NCBI GenBank assembly: GCA_041694635.1
Contig: JBDNHI010000098.1
Coordinates: forward strand, 1-64,000
DNA length: 64,000 nucleotides
From: UBA969 sp041694635
GTDB taxonomy: Bacteria > Planctomycetota > Planctomycetia > Gemmatales > Gemmataceae
Direction of reading: 5' to 3'
Shown here: positions 25,105 to 34,324 of the stretch, piece after piece
How the letters are laid out: each line of letters starts with the position of its first letter
Numbering within the stretch: position 1 is the stretch's first letter
Program-made: the position numbers and the translations under genes
The notes under the pieces: generated by a model
What the model was told of the DNA's origin: nothing
Seen by the model: only the letters and a program-made list of their open reading frames with translations
The model's database searches: none

Positions 25105-27980
25105 TTGATTTCTTTCTGGTCAAGCCAGTTGTCACCCCAGGAAACTTCGACGGTAATAGGAACTTTAAGCACTAAAAGTTTGCGAGGATTTTCTGACATT
25201 TCTTGATGTAAGATTTTTGCTACAGAGTTAACCTCTTCTTGTGGGCATTCAATCACAAGCTCATCGTGGATTTGTAATAAAAGTTTAGCCTGAAGATTAT
25301 TTCTTGTAAAAGCCTGATCCACGCCAATCATTGCAAGCTTAATCAGGTCTGCAGCAGAACCTTGGATCTCCATATTAATAGCTTCGCGCTCTGGTTGGTT
25401 TCGCTGTTGAAAAGTAGTGCGGTCGCGGATTCCATCAATCCTTCTTCGTCTTCCTAAAATGGTTGAAACATAACCAGTTTCTCTGCATTTAGTAAGAAGT
25501 TGATCCTGATAATGAAGCACCTTAGGGTAGCGTGCAAAATAGGCATCAATAAATCGTGCAGCATCATAACGGTCGATTTCAAGCCTTTGGGCAAGCCCGT
25601 GCGCACTGATGCCATAAATAATACCAAAGTTTACGGTTTTTGCTGTCCGCCTCATATCAGGCGAAACCATACTTTCTGGGATAGAAAAGATTTCCGATGC
25701 AACTTGCGAGTGGATGTCTTTTTCTTTTTCGAAAGCTTTGATCATATTTTCATCGGAGCAGAAATGCGCAAGCAATCGTAATTCGATTTGTGAATAATCC
25801 GCGGAGATAAGTTTCCAACCTTCCTTAGGTAGGAAAGCTTTACGAATCTGTTGCCCCATATCTCTTCTAACAGGAATATTCTGAAGGTTAGGTTCGCTAG
25901 AAGATAATCTACCCGTTGCGGTGATGGTTTGATTAAACGATGCGTGAATCCTTCCAGTAGAGGGTTGAACCAATTCAGGCAAGGCATCGACATAAGTGCT
26001 TTTAAGCTTAGAAATTTGTCGGTAGATAAGGATTTTTCTTGGGAGGATAGCGCCCGGATGGTCAAGGGTAGCCAGTTTTTCTAGAGTTTCTTGATCCGTG
26101 CTAGCCTCTTTAGATATCCCAGTTTTTTTTAAGGTAGGCAATTGTAAATCTTCGTACAGGATTTTTCTTAGTTGTACCAGAGAATTAATCTGGAACGGCT
26201 TTCCTGCAATATTGTGGATTTCTTTTTCCATCTTTTCTAGCTCAAGGCCTAATTCGATGCCAAAAGTTTTAAGAAAATCTGAATCAATCCTAATCCCTTG
26301 AAGTTGCATTCTTGCTAAGACGCTAACCAAGGGAATTTCTACTTTGCTATATAAAGCATAAAGTGTATCTTTATTGCCGTTTATGATGGTCTTTTTGATT
26401 TCTTCTTCAAGCAAATTTGCAAGTTGTAGTGCAGCATCAGAATCTTCACAGGCGTATAGAGTTGCAAGGTATGGGTCTACTTCATTCATCATCTTTTGAA
26501 CTTTGCCTTTGCCCCGCAATCCTATCAAGTCGGTTATTGGCATCATCTCGTGGTTCAGATAGCGTTTGGCTAAGTCATCTAAGCCGTGACTTCGTTCGCC
26601 AGAATGCAAAAGGTAATCTGCAATCATACTATCGCCTGCGATGCCCAGTGTAATTAGGCCGTTGACATAAAGCATAAGAAGGTCAAATTTAATATTTTGA
26701 TTAACTTTTAAGATTTCGGTGGAAGAGAAAATAGGTTTTAATTTGTTGATTACGAAAGATTCGTCTAAATGGGTTGTGCCAATCGGGGTTCGCAGAGCAA
26801 CATAAAAAGCTTTACTTCTTTCGATAGAAAAAGAAATCCCGACAAGTTTTGAGGTGAAGGGGTCTAAGCCTGTGGTTTCGGTGTCAAAGGCGAACTTTTT
26901 TGAGGCAGCCAGCAGGTCAACAAGAGTTAAAAAATCTGCTTCATTATCAACTAATTTGTAGTCGTAGGGCCAGGCACCTTCCCCAATTAATTTTAGGGGA
27001 TTATTTACTTCAACTTTGGTCATTGCCGTTGTAAAGGTTGGAATCGCAGGATGAATATGTTTTTCAGAATGGGTATCTGATGGATTACTTTGCTGGTTAA
27101 ACAAGCCAAAAGGTTCGGGGGACGATTTCTCAAGTTGCGATACCATACCCCGAAACCCCAAAGTTTTGAACAACGGGATTGCTTTACTTGGGTTGATATC
27201 TTTTACACGCCAGGCTTCCAGATTAAATTCTACGGGCGCAAAACGATCTAATGTTACTAACTTGTTTACGAGTGGGATTCTTTCTTTAAAAGTTGCAAGA
27301 TTTTCCTTGCGCTTTGCTCCTGTAATTTTATCTAGGTTGGCATAAATGTTTGTAATGGTGCCAAACTGTTGGAGCAGGCTTCCAGCAGTTTTTACCCCAA
27401 TGCCGTCTGCTCCAGGAATATTATCTGTGGAATCTCCTACTAAGGTTTGTAAGTCGACTACTTGCTCTGGGGTGATTCCCCAATCTGCAAGGAGTTCGGG
27501 TCTTCCGTACTCTTGCTGTTTTCTTAGGCTGTAAAGTGTGACATTATCATCAATAAGTTGCCTATAATCTTTATCTGAAGTGCATAAATAAACTTGTATG
27601 CCTCTTTTTTTTGCATGTTCTGCAATGGTTGCAAGGATATCATCTGCCTCGAACCCGGCTATGCTTATTAAAGGTATATTCATCGCATCGAGAACTTGTT
27701 GGATGAGGGGCAATTGATTGATTAAGTCTTCGGGGGGTGCATCGCGGTTAGCTTTGTAATCTGGGTAGGCATCTTTTCGGAAAGTGGGTTCGGGCCGATC
27801 CCAGCCACAAATAATGTAATCAGGTTTCTTACCCTTTAAAAACATCATATCTCGAGTGAAGCCATAAACAGCGTTTGTGGGCAACCCAGTGGGACTTGTC
27901 ATACTAGGGATAGCGTGAAAAACCTGAAAAATTAAGGACAGAGAATCAACTAGGTACATAATTTCGTGCGACTGGCCCAT
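25101..27980 (-). CDS. polA: DNA polymerase I, full length with proofreading
   Basis: 959 residues from the ATG at 27980 (MGQSHEI...); an upstream alternative adds 10 residues, and MYLVDS, seven residues further in, is also possible. All three domains are visible: 5' nuclease (LVDSLSLIFQVFHAIPSM, GFEADDILATIA, DSTDNIPG), 3'-5' exonuclease with the active DTETTGLDPF, and polymerase motifs A (SADYSQIELRLLAHF), B (RRTAKTVNFGIIYG) and C (QIHDELVIE). Many planctomycete relatives retain the exonuclease acidic residues, and so does this one. It repairs gaps and removes primers. It is the upstream gene of the coaE pair. Confidence 0.96.
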   Translation of the reverse strand: MGQSHEIMYLVDSLSLIFQVFHAIPSMTSPTGLPTNAVYGFTRDMMFLKGKKPDYIICGWDRPEPTFRKDAYPDYKANRDAPPEDLINQLPLIQQVLDAMNIPLISIAGFEADDILATIAEHAKKRGIQVYLCTSDKDYRQLIDDNVTLYSLRKQQEYGRPELLADWGITPEQVVDLQTLVGDSTDNIPGADGIGVKTAGSLLQQFGTITNIYANLDKITGAKRKENLATFKERIPLVNKLVTLDRFAPVEFNLEAWRVKDINPSKAIPLFKTLGFRGMVSQLEKSSPEPFGLFNQQSNPSDTHSEKHIHPAIPTFTTAMTKVEVNNPLKLIGEGAWPYDYKLVDNEADFLTLVDLLAASKKFAFDTETTGLDPFTSKLVGISFSIERSKAFYVALRTPIGTTHLDESFVINKLKPIFSSTEILKVNQNIKFDLLMLYVNGLITLGIAGDSMIADYLLHSGERSHGLDDLAKRYLNHEMMPITDLIGLRGKGKVQKMMNEVDPYLATLYACEDSDAALQLANLLEEEIKKTIINGNKDTLYALYSKVEIPLVSVLARMQLQGIRIDSDFLKTFGIELGLELEKMEKEIHNIAGKPFQINSLVQLRKILYEDLQLPTLKKTGISKEASTDQETLEKLATLDHPGAILPRKILIYRQISKLKSTYVDALPELVQPSTGRIHASFNQTITATGRLSSSEPNLQNIPVRRDMGQQIRKAFLPKEGWKLISADYSQIELRLLAHFCSDENMIKAFEKEKDIHSQVASEIFSIPESMVSPDMRRTAKTVNFGIIYGISAHGLAQRLEIDRYDAARFIDAYFARYPKVLHYQDQLLTKCRETGYVSTILGRRRRIDGIRDRTTFQQRNQPEREAINMEIQGSAADLIKLAMIGVDQAFTRNNLQAKLLLQIHDELVIECPQEEVNSVAKILHQEMSENPRKLLVLKVPITVEVSWGDNWLDQKEIK

Positions 27981-28282
27981 ATCAAATCTGTCTTTCTTTA
28001 ATGAAAACAAACATTTTTAGCAATTTATATTGAACCTAAACGCTTTCCAAGGAATAACTATGAAATAACAAAATATCTGTAATCTTGATCCATCTTTCTT
28101 AGTTATAATAAAAAAGTGATTTAGATTGTATAAAAGTCAAGGTAAGTCCTTTTATGCTGAAAAAAACTTCCAAGATTTTCACAACACTTGGTTGTATTAA
28201 TTGACTGATACTGCTTATGATTTAGAATCATATTGGAGATGTTTTAGGTTGTTTCATTTAATTCGTAGCAAGGTGATGGATT

Positions 28283-29932
28283 ATGGCTGCTAAAGCAACG
28301 ACTCGCAGTACCCCATCTAAGGGTGGGCCAAAGGGCGAATCTAAACAAGGTCTTGTAGTAACCTTGGTATTCTTTATTCTTGCAACGATTGGTCTTGGGG
28401 TAGCTACTTATTTTGGGTTTGCGGAACAAGAAGATTTGACCAAAGCAAAAGAAAAGGCCGAACTGACTCAAAAAGAAGAAGCTAAACTTATCGACTTTTA
28501 TAAATTCCAATCCATTCTTTATTACACCTACATTTCTACCATCAATGGTTTCAAGCCAGAAGATTTAGATGCATATGATATTATGCGTTCGAAAATTGAT
28601 GATGAATCTATCCTGCCCAAAGATAACAAATATGAAAAAGAAAAAGAAGATTTAAAAGTAGTAAAGAAAAGGATGGAAGATCTCGAGAAAATGGTATTTA
28701 AAGACGCTGCAGAAAAAGACCTTACTTTAAAATTCGATAAAGCAACTAGAAAACCCAGTAATACTTTTGATGAAATTACCATAGCTCAGTCTAAAAGGTA
28801 TATTTCGCTAAAAGAACGCTTTGATAAAGTTGCAATTGAATTGAAGGAAGCCCAAGATGCCGAGAAGAAAAGTCAAGACGAACTTGTTGCCTACAAAACA
28901 AAAATTGATGTGGATCTTAAAGGTATAACTAATACTTCCGTTAAAGAATTTGATGCACTAAGGAGTGATTTTGTTAAACAACGCCAGGAAAACGACAAAA
29001 ATAAAAAAGATTTACAAAATCAGCTTGCTGAACGAAGTAAAGACAAAGAGGACTTTGAAGAAAAAATCGTTAAGCTTGATAAAAAAATAAGGGATAAGGA
29101 CATTGATATTGCCAACCTTGCTGGCCAATTATCCTTAACTAAAACCAAAGGCAATGAAATCGGTAAAAATATCCGACCCGATTACAAAATCGTTAGCATT
29201 GATCGTTCAGGTTCCTTGCCTTACATCAATATTGGTACAGGCGACCGCGTTAAACCTCAAGATACCTTTAGCATTCACGGAATTGGACCGGATGGCAAAC
29301 CCTTGCCCGAAATCAAAGGTACACTTGAAGTTATTAATGTTGTGGGCGAGCATTTAGCTCAGTGCAGGGTCTTAACTGTCAAAAATACTAATAAAGATCC
29401 TATCCTTAAGGGCGATGTTTTATTTAATCCCGCTTGGAATCCCAATGTTCGTAGAAGAATAGCTTTAATGGGGATTGTTGACCTTACTGGTGATGGGAAA
29501 GATCAGATTTATGAGTTCATTGCTCAAATGGAAAGGCAGGGGGTTATTATTGATGCTTTCCTTGATCCTGCTTCTTTTGAAATAAGAAATAGCCCTGGCA
29601 TTTCCCCCAAAACAGATTTCTTAATTGTTGGCGATGGAATCAATAGTGTTAAAGATCCTAGGGGGATGACCCCCGAAAAATTGGATATATTTAACAAATC
29701 TATTCGCAAAATGTATGATAACGCTAAAGATAATGGCGTTGTAAGCGTTGACCTACGCAAATTTTTAGAAATGTCAGGCTACAGGGTTCCTAAGAATTAT
29801 TTTGAATCTGGTCCTAATCCAAATGCTATTTTTAGTAATAAGCCTGCGCCAATTAAAGCAGGGGAAAAAATGAAAGAAGAACCAGCCAAAGAAGAAGCTA
29901 AAAAAGAAGAAGCTAAAAAAGAAGAGAAGTAG
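28283..29932 (+). CDS. Membrane-anchored coiled-coil protein, planctomycete hypothetical
   Basis: 549 residues. A short cytosolic basic leader is followed by one transmembrane segment (LVVTLVFFILATIGLGVATYFG, about residues 26-46). A long charged coiled coil spans about 50-280 (for example RSKDKEDFEEKIVKLDKKI). A beta-rich domain at about 300-400 (SIDRSGSLPYINIGTGDRV) resembles planctomycete cell-surface or secretion-associated proteins. The tail is a run of KEEAKKEE repeats. AAGGTG precedes the ATG. It is divergent from polA and ends at a strong terminator. I do not know its function; a structural or envelope role is an inference. Confidence 0.75.
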   Translation: MAAKATTRSTPSKGGPKGESKQGLVVTLVFFILATIGLGVATYFGFAEQEDLTKAKEKAELTQKEEAKLIDFYKFQSILYYTYISTINGFKPEDLDAYDIMRSKIDDESILPKDNKYEKEKEDLKVVKKRMEDLEKMVFKDAAEKDLTLKFDKATRKPSNTFDEITIAQSKRYISLKERFDKVAIELKEAQDAEKKSQDELVAYKTKIDVDLKGITNTSVKEFDALRSDFVKQRQENDKNKKDLQNQLAERSKDKEDFEEKIVKLDKKIRDKDIDIANLAGQLSLTKTKGNEIGKNIRPDYKIVSIDRSGSLPYINIGTGDRVKPQDTFSIHGIGPDGKPLPEIKGTLEVINVVGEHLAQCRVLTVKNTNKDPILKGDVLFNPAWNPNVRRRIALMGIVDLTGDGKDQIYEFIAQMERQGVIIDAFLDPASFEIRNSPGISPKTDFLIVGDGINSVKDPRGMTPEKLDIFNKSIRKMYDNAKDNGVVSVDLRKFLEMSGYRVPKNYFESGPNPNAIFSNKPAPIKAGEKMKEEPAKEEAKKEEAKKEEK

Positions 29933-29948
29933 CGGTTGGGTTGAATCA

Positions 29949-29987
29949 GAAAAGTCTTTCGGGCTTCTATTGCCTGAAAGGCTTTTC
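29949..29987 (+). terminator. Terminator between the coiled-coil gene and tRNA-Thr
   Basis: GAAAAG, CTTTC and GGC on the left pair with GCC, GAAAG and CTTTTC on the right (29949-29987), with two single mismatches and the loop TTCTATT, followed by a short T-rich stretch. Confidence 0.75.
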
Positions 29988-30007
29988 TCATTTATTGTAA
30001 GTATATT

Positions 30008-30080
30008 GCCGCCTTAGCTCAGCTGGTAGAGCGACGCTTTCGTAAAGCGTAGGTCGTGGATTCGAATTCCACAGGTGGCT
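30008..30080 (+). tRNA. tRNA-Thr (anticodon CGT)
   Basis: 73-base cloverleaf. GCCGCCT pairs with AGGTGGC (one G-T pair), the D arm has AGCTCAGCTGGTAGAGC, the anticodon stem encloses CTTTCGTAAAG with CGT reading ACG, and the T arm is GTGGATTCGAATTCCAC. The last 42 bases recur as an isolated copy at 30462-30503. Confidence 0.95.
30039..30080 (+). repeat. 3' half of tRNA-Thr, first copy of a direct repeat (possible att site)
   Basis: The segment from the anticodon to the 3' end of tRNA-Thr is repeated at 30462-30503 with one difference (G at 30052, A at 30475). Integrases that use tRNA genes recreate exactly such 3' segments. Confidence 0.75.
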
Positions 30081-30206
30081 TTTTTTAAATGCCTATAAAT
30101 CGATCTATTAACCTTTACGCCCACAGAATCAGCTAAAAATCCATTTTTAATTGTCATCAAACGACTCTAAACGCAATGAAGAGTAGCTTTTAAAGCTCCT
30201 CCTGAT

Positions 30207-30288
30207 TGCATTTAAAAGCCATTAGCAGGGGTTATAGGGCAAAGTTAGGTCTTGCCCTATAAACCCTTTGAAATGGCTTCAGAATGCA
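30207..30288. repeat. 82-base long imperfect inverted repeat
   Basis: Left arm TGCATT, AAGCCATT and TTATAGGGCAA. The right arm is their reverse complement in mirrored order: TTGCCCTATAA, AATGGCTT and AATGCA. The arms are about 35 bases, with a loop of about 8 bases (AGTTAGGT). It has no reading frame of its own. It could be a structured RNA, a miniature element or a recombination site; it sits inside the segment bounded by the two tRNA-Thr copies. Confidence 0.7.
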
Positions 30289-30461
30289 TTTAATGCCAAT
30301 TGAAAGGACATCTGGATTTGATCAATTCACTACTTTGGCTCTGCTAGTTCTGAATTCGTTTTTCTGATACTAACAATTGCCAAAAGAATGCAGACAAGGA
30401 GCAAATAATCTCATCTGGATCGCATCCAAAATGCACCTCTTCAGATGAATTTTTACTCCAA

Positions 30462-30503
30462 TTCGTAAAGCGTAAGTCGTGGATTCGAATTCCACAGGTG
30501 GCT
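30462..30503 (+). repeat. Isolated second copy of the tRNA-Thr 3' half
   Basis: 42 bases identical to 30039-30080 except one. There is no 5' half, so it cannot be a tRNA. The distance from the first copy is 423 bases. I interpret it as the distal att scar of an integrated element that has been almost entirely lost, or a partial duplication. Confidence 0.75.
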
Positions 30504-30567
30504 CTGATGTAAGTTCTTTGACCAAAATTTGTTACGCAGCATAGCGACTGAGGTGACATAAACCAAA

Positions 30568-30663
30568 AGTCCCGCGACTGCGTTCGTTGGGGTTGTCTTA
30601 ATTACAGATAATATTAAATAATCACACACATAAAGAATTCCCACCGAATGCAGTCGCGGGGCT
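30568..30663. repeat. GC-rich inverted repeat downstream of the att-like copy
   Basis: AGTCCCGCGACTGCGTTCG (from 30568) pairs with CGAATGCAGTCGCGGGGCT (ending 30663), with few mismatches, across about 50 AT-rich bases. The arms differ strongly in composition from the surrounding DNA. It could be element ends or a structured transcript. Confidence 0.65.
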
Positions 30664-30841
30664 TTGTTTATCTTTCTTTTATTATCCTTCTATTTAAATA
30701 CACACATAAATGCAAAAACAAAGAATCACCGCCGCTACTGTTATTAAAAAGAGGTTGGCGAGGATTCCTTGTGTAATTTTCAACGATGATAGGCTTGATT
30801 GTCTTTTAATATTCTTTATTAATGTTGCAACATAATTGGAT

Positions 30842-31624
30842 TTATTTCTTTTTCCAAATGTGCATGAATTCACCTGTTCCAGATTTTGAAGTGAATTCTT
30901 TGGGACGATCCTTGCCTAAGGGCGCAAAGCACACAGTAAACACCCCATTCTCGAATTTGTAAATACCTAGGGTCAGTCCTTTATTGGGACCAACGGTACC
31001 CATTGCGTCAATTTCTTTAGGTAATTTTCCTGGGCTAAGTTTTTGAGTTCCAATGATTGTTGTTTCGCCGAATTTCACATTGTAACTGTTTTTATCAATT
31101 ATAATTGATGCGCCGTTAATAGTCTCTGCTGATAAAGTCTTTCCTTTAAGCTCTCCGGAAGTTAGAGAGTACGCCCCTTGGAGGTTATCTGCCCAAATTT
31201 GCAAGTCGAAACCGCTACCTGCTTTTGCGCTAAATTCTTTTGGTCGTTCTTTGCCTTGTTCTGAAAAACAAACTTTGTATCCATTGTCTACAAATTCATA
31301 AATGCCCAAAAATTTGGTACCATCATTGGAGGGGAACGAGTCCATCCATTTTGGATTTTTAGCGGTATCAAGTTTAATAGTACCTTTGGCACTGGTGCCA
31401 ATTTTAGAAACAGCGGGAAAAATAAATTCGTTTCCTTTGATAGTAATCACCGTGTTTTTTGCTTCTTCATCCGATACTTTTTTTCCATCCCGCTGTCCGA
31501 ATACCAAACTCCAAGTTCCTTCGAGTTTCTTCATATCCTTCTTTTCTGCATCATCTTGTGCGAAAAGTTCGCTTGTTGTAAGAATACCAATCAATGTGCA
31601 AGCTGAAAAAACTAAATTACGCAT
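30842..31624 (-). CDS. Secreted two-repeat TIGR03067-type protein
   Basis: 260 residues from the ATG at 31624 (AAGGAA upstream, giving MRNLVFSACTL). The signal peptide ends near LFAQ. The mature protein holds two copies of one domain of about 110 residues: first KLEGTWSLVFGQRDGKKVSDE with IYEFVDNGYKVCF and KERPKEFSAKAGSG; second LQGAYSLTSGELKGKTLS with IYKFENGVFTVCF and KDRPKEFTSKSGTG. This W-x-GxW and RPxxF pattern is that of the planctomycete TIGR03067 domain. Export to the periplasm or the cell surface is likely; the function is unknown. Confidence 0.88.
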   Translation of the reverse strand: MRNLVFSACTLIGILTTSELFAQDDAEKKDMKKLEGTWSLVFGQRDGKKVSDEEAKNTVITIKGNEFIFPAVSKIGTSAKGTIKLDTAKNPKWMDSFPSNDGTKFLGIYEFVDNGYKVCFSEQGKERPKEFSAKAGSGFDLQIWADNLQGAYSLTSGELKGKTLSAETINGASIIIDKNSYNVKFGETTIIGTQKLSPGKLPKEIDAMGTVGPNKGLTLGIYKFENGVFTVCFAPLGKDRPKEFTSKSGTGEFMHIWKKK

Positions 31625-31816
31625 GCGCAAAAATTCCTTGTAAAACGAGTTCAATTTAAAACCATAAAAAATATAACTAGTTACATAAATGCTTGCAACG
31701 CAAGTAGTGGAATTCGACGAACAAAATAATGTTGCAATTATATCCTTGTTTTAAAATTAAATTTTGTGTAATCTCGACTTTAACTTTTCTAATGATTTTT
31801 AAAAGGTAAATAGAAT

Positions 31817-32290
31817 ATGTTAAAACTCGTACCCTCCTTGTTTGTTGTTTTTGCAATTAATACTTTGGCATTTGGCGCAGACACCAATGATGATCTTGCG
31901 AAGAAATCGGCTCTCGATTTTATCACAGCTTTCAAAACTAATAATATTGATGCAGCGATGAAGGTTGTTTCTCTTCCTTTTTTTGTAAAAAACCAAGAAT
32001 TGTTCATAGATAAAAATAACCTAGAAAAATATCTTTCAACCGAATTCAAAAAAAATAATGGTAAGGTTGATAAACTTCAAGTTAAGGTTAAAGAATCTCA
32101 CTTATTTGAAGCACTTAAAGAACAAATTACTGAAGATAAAGAAAAAGTATTTCAAGTTCTAAAAGATGGGGATAAAGTGGTGATACTTGATATTTCTATT
32201 GAAGACAAAGCCATTGAGGTAGCAATTGGTGTAGCGATTCGAAATGGTAAATCTTCGGTTGTTGCTTTTGCAAAACTTGGCGAAAAATAA
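31817..32290 (+). CDS. Small secreted hypothetical protein
   Basis: 157 residues. A signal peptide (MLKLVPSLFVVFAINTLAFGA) leads to an alpha+beta domain. KKSALDFITAFKTNNIDAAMKVVSLPFF looks like the start of a lumazine-binding or nuclear-transport-factor-2-like fold, with KDGDKVVILDISIEDKAIEVAIGVAI as its strands. That is a fold guess only. AAGG precedes the ATG. It is divergent from the TIGR03067-type gene and ends at a clear terminator. Confidence 0.7.
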   Translation: MLKLVPSLFVVFAINTLAFGADTNDDLAKKSALDFITAFKTNNIDAAMKVVSLPFFVKNQELFIDKNNLEKYLSTEFKKNNGKVDKLQVKVKESHLFEALKEQITEDKEKVFQVLKDGDKVVILDISIEDKAIEVAIGVAIRNGKSSVVAFAKLGEK

Positions 32291-32317
32291 TTATTCAAAA
32301 CTGCTTAGCTGGTTCTT

Positions 32318-32347
32318 AAAGGAAGTTGTATTTAACTTCCTTTTTTT
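32318..32347 (+). terminator. Terminator after the small secreted protein
   Basis: AAAGGAAGTT (32318-32327) and AACTTCCTTT (32334-32343) form a perfect stem with a 6-base loop and a following T run. Confidence 0.85.
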
Positions 32348-32452
32348 AATTCGTGTTTTAAATTACCCTAAGTTTAATTTTTATCTTCTTGCTTTTAATT
32401 TAATCTTTTAGCTATTAATCTTTTGGGATAATAAATTTCACCTATCCATTGT

Positions 32453-32599
32453 ATGAAAAATTTTCAAACCAAAATTTGTATTGTTTGTTTGCGAAGTTTT
32501 TCTTGGCGAAAGAAATGGGAAGCTGTTTGGGATCAAGTCAAGTATTGTTCTAAACGATGTCTTTCTAATAAAAATCGGAAAGTTAATGAAAAAAACTAA
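32453..32599 (+). CDS. DUF2256 family zinc-ribbon-like small protein
   Basis: 48 residues (MKNFQTKICIVCLRSFSWRKKWE...). It shows the DUF2256 pattern: CxxC (CIVC), the FSWRKKWE core, W, then KYCSKRC as the second Cys pair, followed by a basic tail. It would bind one zinc. The gene is conserved beside photolyase-related genes in many bacteria, and its 3' end overlaps the next start by 14 bases, which supports both. Its role with the photolyase is not established. Confidence 0.85.
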   Translation: MKNFQTKICIVCLRSFSWRKKWEAVWDQVKYCSKRCLSNKNRKVNEKN

Positions 32600-34139
32600 A
32601 AAATATTCCAAGATTTTTATTGTTCTTGGGGATCAACTTACTTGTGATTCCGATTTTTTTAAAGATTTTGATTTTAAGAATGATTGTGTTTGGATGGCTG
32701 AGGTTCGGGAAGAATCTACTCAGGTCTGGTCGCATAAGTCACGAATTGTTCTTTATTTAAGTGCCATGAGGCATTTTGCTAAGGAACTGCTTAAGAATAA
32801 ATATCCTTTGGAGTACACCCAACTGGTATCAAATCAAAATTCTTCTTTAAAATCTGAATTATTGAAGTTTCTTGCTGATCATTCGTGCAAAAATGTAAAA
32901 GTTCGTAAACCTGGGGATCACCGCGTAGAAATGCAATTAAAAGATGCTGTTTCTTCTCAAGGGCTTGTATTAGAAATAGTTGAAGATGATCATTTTCTTT
33001 GTACTTCTAAAGAATTTGAAGATCATTCTTTAAATCGTAAACAACTTAGAATGGAATATTTTTATAGAGAAATGCGTGTAAAATTTGATCTTTTAATGAA
33101 GGATGGGAAACCTGCAGGTGGAGAATGGAATTTTGATAAGGAAAATCGCAAAAGTTTTTCTAAAAACGGCCCTGATCTTATACCGTCTCCAGTTTCTTTT
33201 CCTCCCGATAAGATTACATCTTCGGTGATTCAATTAGTTGAAAAGATATTTCCCGATCACCCCGGGGATTTAGCTTTTTTTGATTGGCCCGTAAATGCGG
33301 TGGATGCAAATATTGCTCTTATTGATTTTCTTGACCATCGGTTGGCAAGCTATGGTGATTATCAAGATGCAATGTGGGTAAATCAACCTTGGTTGTATCA
33401 CTCTAGGATTGCATCTTGTTTAAACCTTCATATGTTGCATCCACTTGCTGTTATAAAGGATGCTGAAAAATACTACGAAAATGGTAAAGCTTCTTTATTT
33501 GCTGTGGAAGGTTTTATAAGGCAGATTTTAGGTTGGAGAGAGTATGTTCGGAATGTTTATATCAAGTTTATGCCTGAATATATTCATCTCAATTTTCTTC
33601 AGGCTAAAAATAATTTGCCATCTTTTTTTTGGGATAATAACACTGATATGCACTGTTTGAAATGTGCAATCGGACAAACTCTTAAGCATGGGTACGCCCA
33701 TCATATTCAAAGACTGATGGTTACGGGTTTGTTTTGTCTTTTATTTGGTGTGGAACCAAAACAAGTTCATGAATGGTATCTTGCGGTTTATGTGGATGCG
33801 GTTGAATGGGTCGAATTGCCTAACACCTTAGGAATGTCTCAATATGCAGATAACGGGATAATGGCTTCTAAGCCATACATAGCTTCTGGAAAATATATTG
33901 ATCGAATGAGTAACTATTGCAAAAGTTGTAAATATGATCCTGCGAAATCGGTAGGAGAAGATGCTTGTCCGTTTACGACAATGTATTGGGATTTTATTAT
34001 TCGAAATGAAAAGATTTTAGCTAAAAATCCTAGGATGGGAATGCAAGTTCGGAATATGCAAAGATTGGCTCCTAATTTAAAACTTGAAATTGCAAGCCAA
34101 GCAACAGCATTTCGGTTATCGTTGAATGTTTTAAAATAA
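32586..34139 (+). CDS. FeS-type cryptochrome/photolyase-related protein
   Basis: 517 residues. I start at ATG 32586 (MKKTKKYSKIF...), since upstream codons belong to the DUF2256 gene. The N-terminus (IFIVLGDQLTCDSDFF) and GGEWNFDKENRK match deoxyribodipyrimidine photolyase-related (COG3046/FeS-BCP) proteins. The C-terminal FAD domain carries HGYAHHIQRLMVTGLF. Cysteines in CLKC, YCKSCK and CPFT fit the 4Fe-4S ligands of that group. Members repair (6-4) photoproducts with light or act as photosensors; I infer repair. The adjacent small DUF2256 gene is its usual partner. Confidence 0.92.
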   Translation: MKKTKKYSKIFIVLGDQLTCDSDFFKDFDFKNDCVWMAEVREESTQVWSHKSRIVLYLSAMRHFAKELLKNKYPLEYTQLVSNQNSSLKSELLKFLADHSCKNVKVRKPGDHRVEMQLKDAVSSQGLVLEIVEDDHFLCTSKEFEDHSLNRKQLRMEYFYREMRVKFDLLMKDGKPAGGEWNFDKENRKSFSKNGPDLIPSPVSFPPDKITSSVIQLVEKIFPDHPGDLAFFDWPVNAVDANIALIDFLDHRLASYGDYQDAMWVNQPWLYHSRIASCLNLHMLHPLAVIKDAEKYYENGKASLFAVEGFIRQILGWREYVRNVYIKFMPEYIHLNFLQAKNNLPSFFWDNNTDMHCLKCAIGQTLKHGYAHHIQRLMVTGLFCLLFGVEPKQVHEWYLAVYVDAVEWVELPNTLGMSQYADNGIMASKPYIASGKYIDRMSNYCKSCKYDPAKSVGEDACPFTTMYWDFIIRNEKILAKNPRMGMQVRNMQRLAPNLKLEIASQATAFRLSLNVLK

Positions 34140-34324
34140 TTCTGATTTCGTAATTTTATAGTTTTCGTTTTAATTATTTTTGGGTTAATAGGTTTTGTAA
34201 GGTTTTACCTTTTAATCTAATAGCACTTACATAAGGTTAGTAGTTCTCGTAAACTACTTTAGTAGGTTTATAGATAGTTCGTGTAAAAAAAGTTTTTACT
34301 TCACGAATAATTTGCGAGGTTGTT

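Larger units (their letters stand above)
30081..30841. other. Gene-free region between tRNA-Thr and the TIGR03067-type gene
   Basis: Apart from the inverted repeats and the tRNA copy listed separately, I see no supportable coding frame. The minus-strand frames across the tRNA copy are the familiar antisense artefact of tRNA sequences. Confidence 0.6.

Noticed and set aside
30344..30644. Minus-strand frames across the tRNA-Thr copy
   Set aside because: They translate the reverse complement of tRNA sequence (GIRIHDL-type artefact) and have no other support.
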